This document shows, piece by piece, positions 16,914 to 24,845 of a stretch of DNA of 64,000 nucleotides (position 1 is its first letter; each line of letters opens with the position of its first letter). The DNA comes from Candidatus Avelusimicrobium intestinipullorum (GTDB taxonomy: Bacteria; Elusimicrobiota; Elusimicrobia; Elusimicrobiales; Elusimicrobiaceae). The translations under genes were made by a program, and so were the position numbers. Below the pieces are notes generated by a model. That model saw only the letters and a program-made list of their open reading frames with translations, was not told the DNA's origin and searched no databases. The stretch is from positions 62,001 through 126,000 of the forward strand of contig CALUXC010000001.1 of the NCBI GenBank assembly GCA_944324635.1, given 5' to 3'.

Positions 16914-17131
16914 ATCTAATTTTTTTTGTAAGGAACTTTTGTTTGGCAGTTAGCTGGGAATGAATCCTCTAGTATTTTTAGAGTTTGGGAAGGGGGCTAT
17001 TTTTAGCAACTGCATGATAAGAGAAGCCGGTTTTGAAGATTTGAGCTTTTGTATGTGGAGTAGAAAATCGAGCGATTAAGCAACATTTTATTAATTTATT
17101 ACCGCATGAGGTAAAACAACAGGAGGAGTGT
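16914..17131. other. Island spacer without recognisable gene
   Basis: This A/T-rich stretch between the DUF2779 remnant and the next small gene shows no supported reading frame, structured RNA or repeat. It may be the scar of the deletion that removed the rest of the DUF2779 gene. Confidence 0.4.
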
Positions 17132-17320
17132 ATGGAGTATATGGTGGGAGTTTTGTTTTTTATTTTGGGGTGGTTATTCTTGTATAAAATATCCCCCAAA
17201 AAGATGCGACCAATTACTTGGAGAATTGGTTTAATTAACGCAGGTATACTTATTATCTGGCAGTTTGTGTGTTACCCATATCGATGGGCCCGCATTGTGC
17301 AGGATTTGTGGAGCATCTAA
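17132..17320 (+). CDS. Small membrane protein
   Basis: 62 residues with two hydrophobic helices (about residues 3-18 and 32-46) separated by a basic loop (SPKKMRPITWR). A strong AGGAGG lies about 6 nt before ATG, and a terminator-like hairpin follows, so it is probably expressed. No family is recognised. It is the last gene of the tRNA-Val island. Confidence 0.6.
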   Translation: MEYMVGVLFFILGWLFLYKISPKKMRPITWRIGLINAGILIIWQFVCYPYRWARIVQDLWSI

Positions 17321-17324
17321 AACT

Positions 17325-17354
17325 TTTAACCCTCGGAATACTCCGAGGGTTAAA
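17325..17354. terminator. Perfect 13-bp hairpin at the island's right end
   Basis: TTTAACCCTCGGA and TCCGAGGGTTAAA flank a 4-nt loop. The A-rich/T-rich ends could serve termination in either direction, although the T-run is short (TTTAA only). Confidence 0.6.
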
Positions 17355-17409
17355 TATTAATAAGTCAAAATTGGCAAGTGTTTGTTATTGGATAAACCCT
17401 TTACACGCT

Positions 17410-17490
17410 AACAAAAAAGCCGCTTCGTACGAAGCGGCTTCTAAATGGTGGACCGGACAGGACTTGAACCTGTGACCTCCTGCGTGTAAA
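17410..17490 (-). repeat. att-like direct repeat (right), within tRNA-Val and its terminator
   Basis: Identical to 13195-13275. It comprises the tRNA-Val 3' part and the downstream terminator palindrome (17418-17441 with T6 on the minus strand). After the element inserted, this copy completes the functional tRNA. Confidence 0.88.
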
Positions 17491-17521
17491 GCAGGCGCTC
17501 TACCAGCTAAGCTACCGATCC
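17446..17521 (-). tRNA. tRNA-Val (anticodon UAC)
   Basis: 76 nt on the minus strand. The acceptor pairs GGATCGG with CCGGTCC (one G-T pair), followed by A73 and an encoded CCA. The anticodon stem CCTGC/GCAGG encloses loop TTTACAC, giving anticodon TAC. The T-arm carries GTTCAAGTC. It hosts the insertion of the 13195-17490 island. Confidence 0.96.
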
Positions 17522-17592
17522 AAAAGCGATACTTCATTTTAGCAAAATAAGAGCAGGAACTCAACGAAAGATTATTTTCTCGTCGGAGAAGC

Positions 17593-18078
17593 CTATTCTT
17601 CCACCTGGGGTGTTGTGCGTTTCCACTCTTCTTCTTCGGGGCCCCATTTGTCTTTTACGGCCTGGGGAATTTTGTAAAGGATGCTGGTGCATTTGGCGGA
17701 AACGGTGCCGTCCGGCAGGACGATTTCGCCTTCCACCAAGGCGCGGGAACCGCCGTCTTTAATCACACGGCCGATAGCTTTCAGCGGCGTATGGGTGGGG
17801 GTGTTGTGTTTGTACACCACTTCCATTTTAAGCGTTACCATAAGCCGGTTGAAATCATTTTTAAGCAGTAGCGCCCGGCCGGAAGTTTCATCCAAAATAG
17901 TGGCCAAAATGCCGCCGTGCACCGTGCCGGGGTACGAACAGTAATTATCGTCCAAAGTAAAATCGGCTTCTACTTGGTTTTTATCGTAATTGTTGTACCA
18001 CTCCAGTTTCAAGCCAAACGGATTGTTTCTGCCGCAGGCGAAACACTGAAGCGAAGTAGGTTGACGCAGTTTTTTCAT
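17593..18078 (-). CDS. PaaI-like hotdog-fold thioesterase
   Basis: 161 residues. The start CFACGRNNPFGLKL and the hotdog motif TVHGGILATILDETSG (central helix with catalytic-type Asp/Glu) mark the PaaI/YbgC-like thioesterase group. It probably hydrolyses an acyl-CoA, but substrate cannot be read. An AGGAGGGTTT ribosome site precedes the ATG. It diverges from the CYTH gene with a 44-bp gap, so the two promoters are very close. Confidence 0.85.
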   Translation of the reverse strand: MKKLRQPTSLQCFACGRNNPFGLKLEWYNNYDKNQVEADFTLDDNYCSYPGTVHGGILATILDETSGRALLLKNDFNRLMVTLKMEVVYKHNTPTHTPLKAIGRVIKDGGSRALVEGEIVLPDGTVSAKCTSILYKIPQAVKDKWGPEEEEWKRTTPQVEE

Positions 18079-18107
18079 AAAACCCTCCTAAAGCCATTAT
18101 ACTTTTT

Positions 18108-18125
18108 TGCTAAACTAAACATATG
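18108..18125 (+). promoter_or_regulatory. Extended -10 promoter giving a leaderless CYTH mRNA
   Basis: TGC-TAAACT (18108-18116) ends 6 nt before the ATG at 18123. With usual spacing, transcription would begin at or next to the start codon. No Shine-Dalgarno sequence is present. Confidence 0.5.
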
Positions 18126-18755
18126 AAACACTTGGAAACGGAATTCAAATGGGACGCCAATACCCCGCGCGCTTTTGCCCATATGCTGCGTGCCGTGCGG
18201 CAAAATATAGCTGAAAAATTTCTTCCGGAGCCGATACGCCTTCGGATAGAAGACGTGTATTTGGACGCGGCGGACGGTTCTTTTGCCGAGCAAAAAATTG
18301 CCTTCCGCGTGCGCTGCTGCGACGGGAAATGGGAAGCCACATTCAAAACGCGTACGGAAATCAAAAACGGAAAAGCCGTTCGGCGGGAAGAAACGTTGCC
18401 TCTGCCTACCGCTAAAAATTTGAAGGACGCCTTGCGTTTATTGAATGACAAAAAAAATTGGCAAGGGTTAAACTTATGCGGGCTGATACCGCTGTTTACC
18501 ATTCGCAACCGTCGGGAAATACGTTTAGTTCCGCTGGCGCACGGTACGGCGGAGTTGGCTTTTGACACCTGCACCCTGTTGGTAGCGGGGCGACAAACCA
18601 AAATGAAAGAAATTGAACTGGAATTGAAACAAGGCCGTACGGACGAATTGGAAACTTTGGCGCAGCGGCTTACGCAAAGAAGCGGGTTGCGTTATGCGCG
18701 CGTGTCTAAAGTGAAAACGGCTATGGGATTATTGAAATTGTGGAGGGGGGAATGA
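18123..18755 (+). CDS. CYTH-domain protein
   Basis: 210 residues. The N-terminal ETEFKW is the ExExK signature of the CYTH superfamily (adenylate cyclase class IV, thiamine triphosphatase, inorganic tripolyphosphatase). Later strands carry the expected basic and acidic residues: IRLRIEDVYLDA, FRVRC, ATFKTR and KEIELELKQG. It would hydrolyse or cyclise a triphosphorylated substrate with divalent metals; the exact substrate cannot be told. Its stop overlaps the next start (ATGA), so the following membrane protein is translationally coupled. Confidence 0.88.
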   Translation: MKHLETEFKWDANTPRAFAHMLRAVRQNIAEKFLPEPIRLRIEDVYLDAADGSFAEQKIAFRVRCCDGKWEATFKTRTEIKNGKAVRREETLPLPTAKNLKDALRLLNDKKNWQGLNLCGLIPLFTIRNRREIRLVPLAHGTAELAFDTCTLLVAGRQTKMKEIELELKQGRTDELETLAQRLTQRSGLRYARVSKVKTAMGLLKLWRGE

Positions 18756-19168
18756 TTGCGGTTGCTTCGTTACTGCTTAGCTTGGTAGCGCCCGGGGCCG
18801 GGCATATTTTTTGCGGGTTTTACACGGAAGGGATTGTGCTGGGCGTTTTATTTGCGTTGGGGAAAAGTGTTTTGTTGCCGTTGTGTTTGAGGGCGTTTCG
18901 CGTGACCACGCTTAAACGCACGTTGCAGCTTTTTTATGTGTGCAACTGCTGTTATATGGCGCTTATTCTTTATGCCGCCATATCTGCTTTTGTGCGCGGA
19001 CTTGGCGCGGAAAATGTGCACTTTTTGTATGCAATTTTATTTGCCGCAGCGATTACGCTTACTTATAAAAACACACTGAACGCATTTATTTTTACAGTCT
19101 TGTGCGGCAGAACGGAAGTGTATGGCATGCTGCGCGGAAAAGGAAAAATTCCGACGGAGAAAAAATAA
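18752..19168 (+). CDS. Small integral membrane protein
   Basis: 138 residues with four hydrophobic helices. ATG 18752 is chosen because GGAGGGGGGA lies directly before it and it overlaps the CYTH stop codon. The opening LLLSLVAPGAGHIFCGFYTEG recalls short membrane proteins with a PGxGHxYxG motif, of unknown role. No further function can be assigned. Confidence 0.7.
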   Translation: MIAVASLLLSLVAPGAGHIFCGFYTEGIVLGVLFALGKSVLLPLCLRAFRVTTLKRTLQLFYVCNCCYMALILYAAISAFVRGLGAENVHFLYAILFAAAITLTYKNTLNAFIFTVLCGRTEVYGMLRGKGKIPTEKK

Positions 19169-19170
19169 AA

Positions 19171-19268
19171 AACTTTTTTCAGACGGTAAAAATAAGGGCT
19201 TGATTTTTTTGAAAAAATTATTCTTAGACGAGAAAAAGTTTGCATTTTAAGGGAATTTGTGCTATTAT
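19171..19268 (+). promoter_or_regulatory. Promoter of the H1-like gene with an upstream element
   Basis: TTGCAT (19240-19245), a 17-bp spacer and TATTAT (19263-19268) form the promoter. About 48 bp upstream of the -35 lies CAGACGGTAAAAA (19180-19192), preceded by AACTTTTTT. The same 13-mer, also preceded by AACTTT, occurs at a similar distance before the porin gene (31931-31943). It may be an activator or UP-type site. Confidence 0.62.
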
Positions 19269-19306
19269 TTCTATGAGGTTAAAACTAATTGTCTCAGGAG
19301 AAAAAA

Positions 19307-19609
19307 ATGGCCGTTAAAAAAACCGTGAAAAAGGCCGCCGCCAAAAAGCCGGCCGCCAAAAAAGTAACCGTGAAAAAAGCTGCCGTTAAAAAACCGGCGA
19401 AGAAAGCCTGTGCAAAAAAGGCTTGCGCCAAAAAAGCCTGTGCGAAAAAAGCCTGCGCTAAAAAAACCGTGAAAAAAGTGGCCGTTAAAAAAGCTGCGGT
19501 GAAAAAAACCGCTGCCAAAAAACCGGCCAAAAAAGTAACCGTGAAAAAAGCCGCGGTCAAAAAAACCGCCGCTAAAAAAGCCGTAAAAAAAGTAGCAAAG
19601 AAAAAATAA
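19307..19609 (+). CDS. Histone H1-like Lys/Ala-rich DNA-binding protein
   Basis: 100 residues composed almost entirely of Lys, Ala, Val, Pro and Thr in AAKK/AVKK-type repeats, as in eukaryotic H1 tails and chlamydial Hc2-like proteins. It should bind DNA or RNA non-specifically and compact the nucleoid. Unusually, a central block repeats KKACA four times, giving four evenly spaced cysteines. ATG 19307 follows CAGGAGAAAAAA; an upstream TTG at 19289 is less likely. A strong promoter and a strong terminator flank it, so it is an independent, well expressed gene. Confidence 0.88.
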   Translation: MAVKKTVKKAAAKKPAAKKVTVKKAAVKKPAKKACAKKACAKKACAKKACAKKTVKKVAVKKAAVKKTAAKKPAKKVTVKKAAVKKTAAKKAVKKVAKKK

Positions 19610-19620
19610 TTTAGTAAAAC

Positions 19621-19657
19621 AAAAACCGCCGCATCTTTTAGGTGCGGCGGTTTTTTT
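19621..19657 (+). terminator. Terminator of the H1-like gene
   Basis: AAACCGCCGCA and TGCGGCGGTTT form an 11-bp stem followed by a T-run ending at 19657. Confidence 0.92.
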
Positions 19658-19688
19658 ATGCCCTAAATTTATTGTCAGCTGAGAATAT

Positions 19689-19721
19689 AAAAACCCGCGC
19701 GATATATTCGCGCGGGTTTTT
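19689..19721 (-). terminator. Terminator of the LOG-dxs-ispA group
   Basis: AAAAACCCGCGCG and CGCGCGGGTTTTT form a 13-bp stem. It is symmetrical and can act in both directions between the convergent genes. Confidence 0.9.
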
Positions 19722-19734
19722 AAGCGGGAAAGAA

Positions 19735-20550
19735 TTATTTAAGCTTGTAGAATTGGGCAATAATATCCCAGGCTTCTTCGGCGGTTTCCACCACTTGGCA
19801 GGATTCCGCTTCTTCCGGCGAGATCACGCCGTAAGACGCCAGCCCCGCAATGTTCACCACTTTATTCCAGAATTCTTTGCCTACCAGCACAATCGGGATA
19901 TCTTCTTTTTTCCCGGTTTTGACGAGGGTTAAAATTTCAAACAGTTCGTCAAACGTGCCGAACCCGCCGGGGAACACCACAAACGCGCGGGAGCGCATCA
20001 CCAAATGCAATTTGCGAATGGCAAAATAATGAAACAAGAATGCCAAATTCTTGGTAATGTAGGGATTGGGGCGTTGTTCGTGCGGCAAGGTGATGTTCAT
20101 GCCGATGCTCCGCCCGCCGTTTTCAAATGCACCGCGGTTGGCGGCTTCCATCAGGCCGGGGCCGCCGCCCGTTACTACGGCAAACCGATCCCCCGCATGC
20201 TGCACTACGATTTTGGCAAAGCGGCGCGCTTCTTCGTAATACTTGCACAATTTAGCCAGGCCTTCGGCTTCATACAAACGGTTTTGAAGGTTTTTGTCGG
20301 ACGGGTTTTTGGCCAGGGTTTCTTTGGCGGCTTTAATTTTTTCCTGGGCTTCTTTTTCTTCCCGTACGCGGGCACTTCCGAAGCAGACGATCGTTTCCGT
20401 TACGTTGAAATGCTGTAAATAAATTTCCGGCTTCATGACCTCCAGTTCCATGCGAACCGGGCGCATGACGTCTTTTTTAAGCAATTTGATGTCTTCGTAT
20501 GCTTTGATGTAGGAATCTTCGTGTTCAATGGCGTCTTGTTCTTTGGTCAT
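19735..20550 (-). CDS. LOG-family (TIGR00730) Rossmann-fold protein
   Basis: 271 residues. The family hallmarks GGGPGLMEAANRGA (about residue 128) and PGGFGTFDELFE (about residue 193) are intact. LOG proteins cleave nucleoside 5'-monophosphates to base and ribose 5-phosphate; some are misannotated as lysine decarboxylases. The ~100-residue N-terminal extension is helical and charged, as in the longer bacterial subgroup. The stop codon of dxs lies 7 bp upstream, so it is the last gene of an ispA-dxs-LOG operon. Confidence 0.9.
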   Translation of the reverse strand: MTKEQDAIEHEDSYIKAYEDIKLLKKDVMRPVRMELEVMKPEIYLQHFNVTETIVCFGSARVREEKEAQEKIKAAKETLAKNPSDKNLQNRLYEAEGLAKLCKYYEEARRFAKIVVQHAGDRFAVVTGGGPGLMEAANRGAFENGGRSIGMNITLPHEQRPNPYITKNLAFLFHYFAIRKLHLVMRSRAFVVFPGGFGTFDELFEILTLVKTGKKEDIPIVLVGKEFWNKVVNIAGLASYGVISPEEAESCQVVETAEEAWDIIAQFYKLK

Positions 20551-20557
20551 AAGTGCC

Positions 20558-22414
20558 TCACTTGGTTTTCCATTTCAAGATATGCTGCGTAATTTGTTCA
20601 GCATTGAGGCCCAGCTGATCAAACAGCTGCGCCACTTTGCCGTGTTCTACAAATTCGTCTCCGATACCCAGGCGCAGGAGTTTGAAGTCGGCCTGTTTAT
20701 CAGTCAGATACTCGGCTACGGCAGAACCAAATCCGCCGGCGAGCATATTGTCCTCCACCGTCACGATGCGGTGGGAAAGTTTTAAGGCTTCGTCTATTAA
20801 CTGAGTGTCTAAGGGGTGGACAAAGCGCATATTGGCTACCCCGCAGCGAATGCCTTTCTTTTCCAAGGCTTCCGCGGCTTGCAACGCGGGGTGAACGCGG
20901 TTGCCGATGGCCAAAATGTTTACGTCTTTGCCTTTCTTAAGCCACACGCCTTTGCCAATTTCCAAGCGTTTTGGTTTGGCGTCCATTTCTACGTTAAACC
21001 CGGCACCGCGCGGATAGCGCAGTACAAACGGAGCTTTGGCGTCAAAAGCCGTTTTGAGCATGTGTTGTACTTCATTTTCATCGGCAGGTGCGGCCAAAAT
21101 CAAATTGGGGATATCCCGCAGGAAGCTAAGGTCAAACGCCCCGTGATGGGTGGGGCCGTCTTCCCCTACCAGTCCCGCGCGGTCCAACGCGAAAACAACG
21201 GGCAGTTTCTGCAGGGCAATGTCATGCAAAATTTGGTCGTAACAGCGTTGGGCAAAAGTGGAATACAGGGCCACAATCGGTTTGGAACCACCGGCCGCTA
21301 AACCGGCCGCAAAAGTGGCGGCGTGTTCTTCGGCGATGCCTACGTCAAAATAGCGGGAGGGAAATTTGTCGCGAAAAGCGTCCAACCCCGTGCCTTCCGG
21401 CATGGCAGCGGTGATGGCCGTAATGGCGGGGTCTTTCTCGGCCAGTTTTACCAGCGCATCCGAAAAAGCCTGTGTGAATGTGATGGAATTGGATTTGCCG
21501 ATAGAGTCGCCGGTGTCTACGTCAAACACGCCCACCCCGTGAAATTTGGTGGGTTTTTCTTCGGCAGGCTTATAGCCTTTTCCTTTTTTGGTGACCACGT
21601 GCAGCATGACGGGCCCTTTGACGTCTTTTACGCTTTCCAGCACTTCCAGCATGGCGTTGATATCGTTGCCGTTGACGGGGCCAAAATAGCGAAATCCCAT
21701 TTCTTCAAACAGGGTTCCGGGGAATAAAATGGAACGAGCCCGTTTGGCCAGTTTGGCGGCATTGTTGCCAAATTCGTCAAAACGTTTTAAGAAGTTGGAA
21801 GCCTTTTCTTCGGCCAGTTGTACGTATCTGGCGGTGAGAAGCTTGGTTAGCGCGCGGCCCAAGGCGCCCACGCGCTGGGAAATGAACATTTGGTTATCGT
21901 TTAAGATAACCAGTAAATCCGTGCGCAACAGCCCGGCATTCTGCATGGCTTCGTAGGCCATGCCGCCGGTAAGGCAGCCGTCCCCCACAAGGGCGATAAC
22001 TTTGGAATTTTCCTTCTTTTGATCCCGCGCAATTGCCATACCCAGTGCGGCGGAAATAGCCGTGGAGGCATGGCCCACGCCAAAAGTGTCGTATTCGCTT
22101 TCGTGCCGTTTGGGAAATCCGCTCAGCCCGTTGTGGGTGCGAATGGTGGAAAATTCTTTTTGGCGGCCCGTAAGCAGTTTGTGCGCGTAAGCTTGGTGAC
22201 CCGTGTCAAAGACGATTTTGTCTTCGGGGGTATTAAACACATAGTGCAGGGCGGTGATAATTTCCACCGCGCCCAAGCTGGAGCCCAAATGCCCGCCGTT
22301 TTTGCTGGCGGTTTCAATAATAACGGAACGCAGCTCCTCGCATAACGTGGGGAGCAGTTCCTTTTTGATGAGGCGCAAATCTTTTGGGCTCTGGATACTG
22401 GGAAGTACTTTCAT
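20558..22414 (-). CDS. dxs: 1-deoxy-D-xylulose-5-phosphate synthase
   Basis: 618 residues, normal for DXS. It condenses pyruvate and glyceraldehyde 3-phosphate with thiamine diphosphate, the first step of the MEP isoprenoid pathway. Visible are HLGSSLGAVEI, the TPP motif GDGCLTGGMAYEAMQNAG with NDN, and the transketolase C-terminal motif GEDGPTHHGAFDLSFLR. I chose ATG 22414 with AAGGA six bases upstream; a TTG at 22420 would add two residues. It follows ispA by 14 bp, matching a common isoprenoid gene pairing. Confidence 0.96.
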   Translation of the reverse strand: MKVLPSIQSPKDLRLIKKELLPTLCEELRSVIIETASKNGGHLGSSLGAVEIITALHYVFNTPEDKIVFDTGHQAYAHKLLTGRQKEFSTIRTHNGLSGFPKRHESEYDTFGVGHASTAISAALGMAIARDQKKENSKVIALVGDGCLTGGMAYEAMQNAGLLRTDLLVILNDNQMFISQRVGALGRALTKLLTARYVQLAEEKASNFLKRFDEFGNNAAKLAKRARSILFPGTLFEEMGFRYFGPVNGNDINAMLEVLESVKDVKGPVMLHVVTKKGKGYKPAEEKPTKFHGVGVFDVDTGDSIGKSNSITFTQAFSDALVKLAEKDPAITAITAAMPEGTGLDAFRDKFPSRYFDVGIAEEHAATFAAGLAAGGSKPIVALYSTFAQRCYDQILHDIALQKLPVVFALDRAGLVGEDGPTHHGAFDLSFLRDIPNLILAAPADENEVQHMLKTAFDAKAPFVLRYPRGAGFNVEMDAKPKRLEIGKGVWLKKGKDVNILAIGNRVHPALQAAEALEKKGIRCGVANMRFVHPLDTQLIDEALKLSHRIVTVEDNMLAGGFGSAVAEYLTDKQADFKLLRLGIGDEFVEHGKVAQLFDQLGLNAEQITQHILKWKTK

Positions 22415-22428
22415 AGACAATCCTTCAA

Positions 22429-23439
22429 TTAATAAGTTCTGGTTTTGAAAAATTCGGCCATTTCATACAAGGGCCAGAGATTTTTCTTCTTCACGTTTTT
22501 CAGCGCGTCCAAGGCTTTCTGGGCGTTGGCGATGAGCAGTTGGGCGTGTTTGCGGCTGCCTTCCAGCCCGTAGAGGCTCACGAAAGTCAGCTTGCCGTGT
22601 TCCTGGTCGCTGTTGGATTTACCCAGCTGTTTGGCCGAGGCGGTAACGTCCAAAATATCGTCTACGATTTGGAACACCAGCCCAATGCAGTTGGCGTATT
22701 TTTTAATTAAGGTCAAATCTTTGCCTTTGGCTCCCGCCAGGAGGGCACCCGATTCCACGCTGCCGCGGATTAAAGCGCCGGTTTTGTTGGCGTGGATATA
22801 GTTCAAAATGGTTTCGGGGGTAGTTTCTTTGACGGAGGACGGAAGCATGAAATAGTGCAGGGTTTTGTCCGCCAAGTGTTTGGACTGGCTGCGCAGTTTA
22901 TCAGCCCGGAAGCTGTGTGCATCGCTGGTGCCCATGCCTTCGGCGTAAACGTCGGCCACTTGGCCGCCTACCATGCCGCTGGCGCCGGCGCAGTTGGCAA
23001 AGTTGAGCAAGGCGTTTAAGGTGTTTTCCGCACCGATAGCTTTTACTTTTCCGTTCTGGGCAAATACTTCAAAAACGTACGTCAGCAAGGCGTCTCCCGC
23101 CAGCAGGGCCAAATCCTCGCCAAAAACGGTGTGGTTGGTGGGTTTGCCCCGGCGGAGGGAATCGTTATCCATGGAGGGCAAATCGTCGTGAATTAAGGAA
23201 TAGGTGTGCAGCATTTCCACGGCGCAGGCGGCGGGCATAACGTCGGCCGCTTTTTTGCCGAAAGCTTCCGCCGTGGCCATGAGCAAGATGGGGCGCACGC
23301 GTTTGCCGCCGGCTTGGAGAGAATAATCCATGGAGTCGGTTAAAATCTTAGGCGAATTTTTGATTTTGGAAATGTATTTGGACAAATTCTTTTCTACTAA
23401 TTTGGCACGTTCTTTTAGGTAAGCGTCAAATTTATTCAT
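22429..23439 (-). CDS. ispA: Polyprenyl (farnesyl/geranylgeranyl) diphosphate synthase
   Basis: 336 residues. Both aspartate-rich motifs are present: LIHDDLPSMDND (first) and QIVDDILDVT (second), with GGKRVRP upstream for diphosphate binding. It elongates allylic diphosphates with isopentenyl diphosphate; product chain length cannot be set from the sequence. It lies directly before dxs on the same strand. The end (WPLYEMAEFFKTRTY) is consistent with a full-length enzyme. Confidence 0.92.
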   Translation of the reverse strand: MNKFDAYLKERAKLVEKNLSKYISKIKNSPKILTDSMDYSLQAGGKRVRPILLMATAEAFGKKAADVMPAACAVEMLHTYSLIHDDLPSMDNDSLRRGKPTNHTVFGEDLALLAGDALLTYVFEVFAQNGKVKAIGAENTLNALLNFANCAGASGMVGGQVADVYAEGMGTSDAHSFRADKLRSQSKHLADKTLHYFMLPSSVKETTPETILNYIHANKTGALIRGSVESGALLAGAKGKDLTLIKKYANCIGLVFQIVDDILDVTASAKQLGKSNSDQEHGKLTFVSLYGLEGSRKHAQLLIANAQKALDALKNVKKKNLWPLYEMAEFFKTRTY

Positions 23440-23496
23440 AGGTTATAATCCTCGTTTGTACGGACTTTTCTTTATTATACCTTAATTGGAGAGCAT

Positions 23497-23524
23497 AAAA
23501 AGGCCCCGCTTTGGGCGGGGCTTT
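23497..23524 (-). terminator. Terminator of the secreted-protein gene at 23528
   Basis: The stem GGCCCCGC/GCGGGGC with flanking A and T runs lies 4 bp after the stop on the minus strand. Confidence 0.88.
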
Positions 23525-23527
23525 GAA

Positions 23528-24613
23528 TTAAAGGCCTTTTTCTTGATTCGGCAACAGGTAGTTGGTTGCGGCGGATTCTTTCTTTACGATGGGACGCCAA
23601 AAGGCATTCCAATTGTCTTTCGCTTTCCGCTGTGCCATTCGTTTGTTCCACAAAGAAACTCTGCTTACGTATTGCTGGGTGGCATGTTCCCGGTAGGATT
23701 TAATAAACTGGCGGATATCCGCATCGGTCCAGCCCCAAGCGCGCAGGGTATGGCAGGCAGAAGAATCTAAGTTTTTATACAAAGCGCCATGGCCGTCTTC
23801 GGCGTATTTATCCAACCCCAACATTTGGGCTACAGGTTCAACGGCAAAAGGGAATTTGCCTTTGCCATGCGCCCAAGCCAAAATTTCTCTATACAAGGAG
23901 GCCATTTCTTCTGCGCCTTGCGTGCGAGCGGGGAAGAGCTCCGGCATAAAGGTGAAGGTTTGAATGATGTCGCGTTTTCCCGAAGCGTACAGGAAAAGGG
24001 CTTTGCCAAAGGCAGATTCGCCGGTATAGTCTTTATGCAAGAACTGGGAAATGGCCGGTTGCTGCAAAGAGGCGGAGCCTTCTTCGGCAGACGCGGTTTT
24101 CTGGACGGAAGCGTTTATTTCTTTCCAGCGTTTCAACGCGTATTGTAAACGCGCTTCTTTTTGCAACAGGCGTTTTTGGTGGGCCGTCGGAGAAATTTTA
24201 ATTTCATGCGAGATATGCGTGTGGGACGTTTCTACAAATTTGACGGGGCCGCCATATACGATAGAGAGGTCTCCCAATAATTCCTCCCAAAATTGGTCCA
24301 TAGCCGGGATCAGCCCATATTCCGGATTATACATGCGAAAAGAGGCCATATTTAACAGTTGATGCGCTTTGGAAGCCTGGTTGACGCGGGTAAACAGCTT
24401 TCTAAAAAGGAGTTCTCCTTGTTTGGCTTCAGCCAAAGCTTGGGTGCGCCAAGAGCGCAGCATTTTGGGCTGAATAAGGGTGGTGGCATTTTTTTGCACA
24501 GCACTTTCAGTTGCGGCTTTTACAATCTTGGGTAAGTTTGATTGTTGGGCAAAAGCCGGGGTTGCAAGCAAGCAACCGAACAGCAATCCAAGAGATACAG
24601 CTTTGCGATACAT
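23528..24613 (-). CDS. Secreted protein of unknown function
   Basis: 361 residues. A clear signal peptide ends at PAFAQQ. The mature part is mostly helical with many Trp, Tyr and Lys, and contains segments such as GLIPAMDQFWEELLGDL and TLRAWGWTDADIRQF. No domain is recognised. The layout (signal peptide, helical body, no membrane segment) matches several other secreted unknowns in this window (1-413, 477-1388). A GGAGAG ribosome site precedes the ATG, and the gene has its own terminator. Confidence 0.75.
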   Translation of the reverse strand: MYRKAVSLGLLFGCLLATPAFAQQSNLPKIVKAATESAVQKNATTLIQPKMLRSWRTQALAEAKQGELLFRKLFTRVNQASKAHQLLNMASFRMYNPEYGLIPAMDQFWEELLGDLSIVYGGPVKFVETSHTHISHEIKISPTAHQKRLLQKEARLQYALKRWKEINASVQKTASAEEGSASLQQPAISQFLHKDYTGESAFGKALFLYASGKRDIIQTFTFMPELFPARTQGAEEMASLYREILAWAHGKGKFPFAVEPVAQMLGLDKYAEDGHGALYKNLDSSACHTLRAWGWTDADIRQFIKSYREHATQQYVSRVSLWNKRMAQRKAKDNWNAFWRPIVKKESAATNYLLPNQEKGL

Positions 24614-24693
24614 ATTCTACTCTCCTATTTTTTTCATTTTTATATTAACGATATATTTTAATATAGTCTTTTCCCGTCGCACAAGTGAAAATA

Positions 24694-24728
24694 AGACCCA
24701 CGTGGCAATGGGTCAAAAGACCTACTGG
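24694..24728. repeat. Dispersed short repeat (TGGGTC...AGACCTA-type)
   Basis: GACCCA and TGGGTC form an inverted pair (24694-24713), running into AAAAGACCTACTGG. Related copies occur at 469-488 (reverse orientation, TGGGTC-TTT-AGACCTATGG), at 46870-46886 (AAAAAAGACCTATGG) and 51827-51848 (TGGGCC-ATA-AGTCCTATGG); 1426-1440 is partly similar. All but the 46870 copy lie between genes. Confidence 0.5.
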
Positions 24729-24845
24729 CAGAAAATCTCCGCCCAAGAGTGCCGCCATTTATCCTGTCAAACAACTCGGCTAGCCAAGACGAAAAGCCCC
24801 CAAGCTGTAACGCCGGCCGAATTTGTTTTATATAATAATCGTACT

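Larger units (their letters stand above)
13195..17490. mobile_element. tRNA-Val-integrated genomic island (about 4.2 kb)
   Basis: A perfect 81-bp direct repeat at 13195-13275 and 17410-17490 bounds the island. The right copy is the 3' part of an intact tRNA-Val gene plus its terminator; the left copy is a displaced fragment. The interior is visibly richer in A and T than the flanks. It carries a WYL regulator, two small membrane proteins, a DUF3825 protein and a ruined DUF2779 gene. No integrase or recombinase gene is present, so the island is a relic or was moved in trans. Removing it would restore a simple convergent ABC-operon/tRNA-Val junction. Confidence 0.82.

Noticed and set aside
13195..17490. 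Phage or integrative element with recombinase
   Set aside because: No integrase, replication or structural phage gene is visible between the repeats, so it is called an island only.
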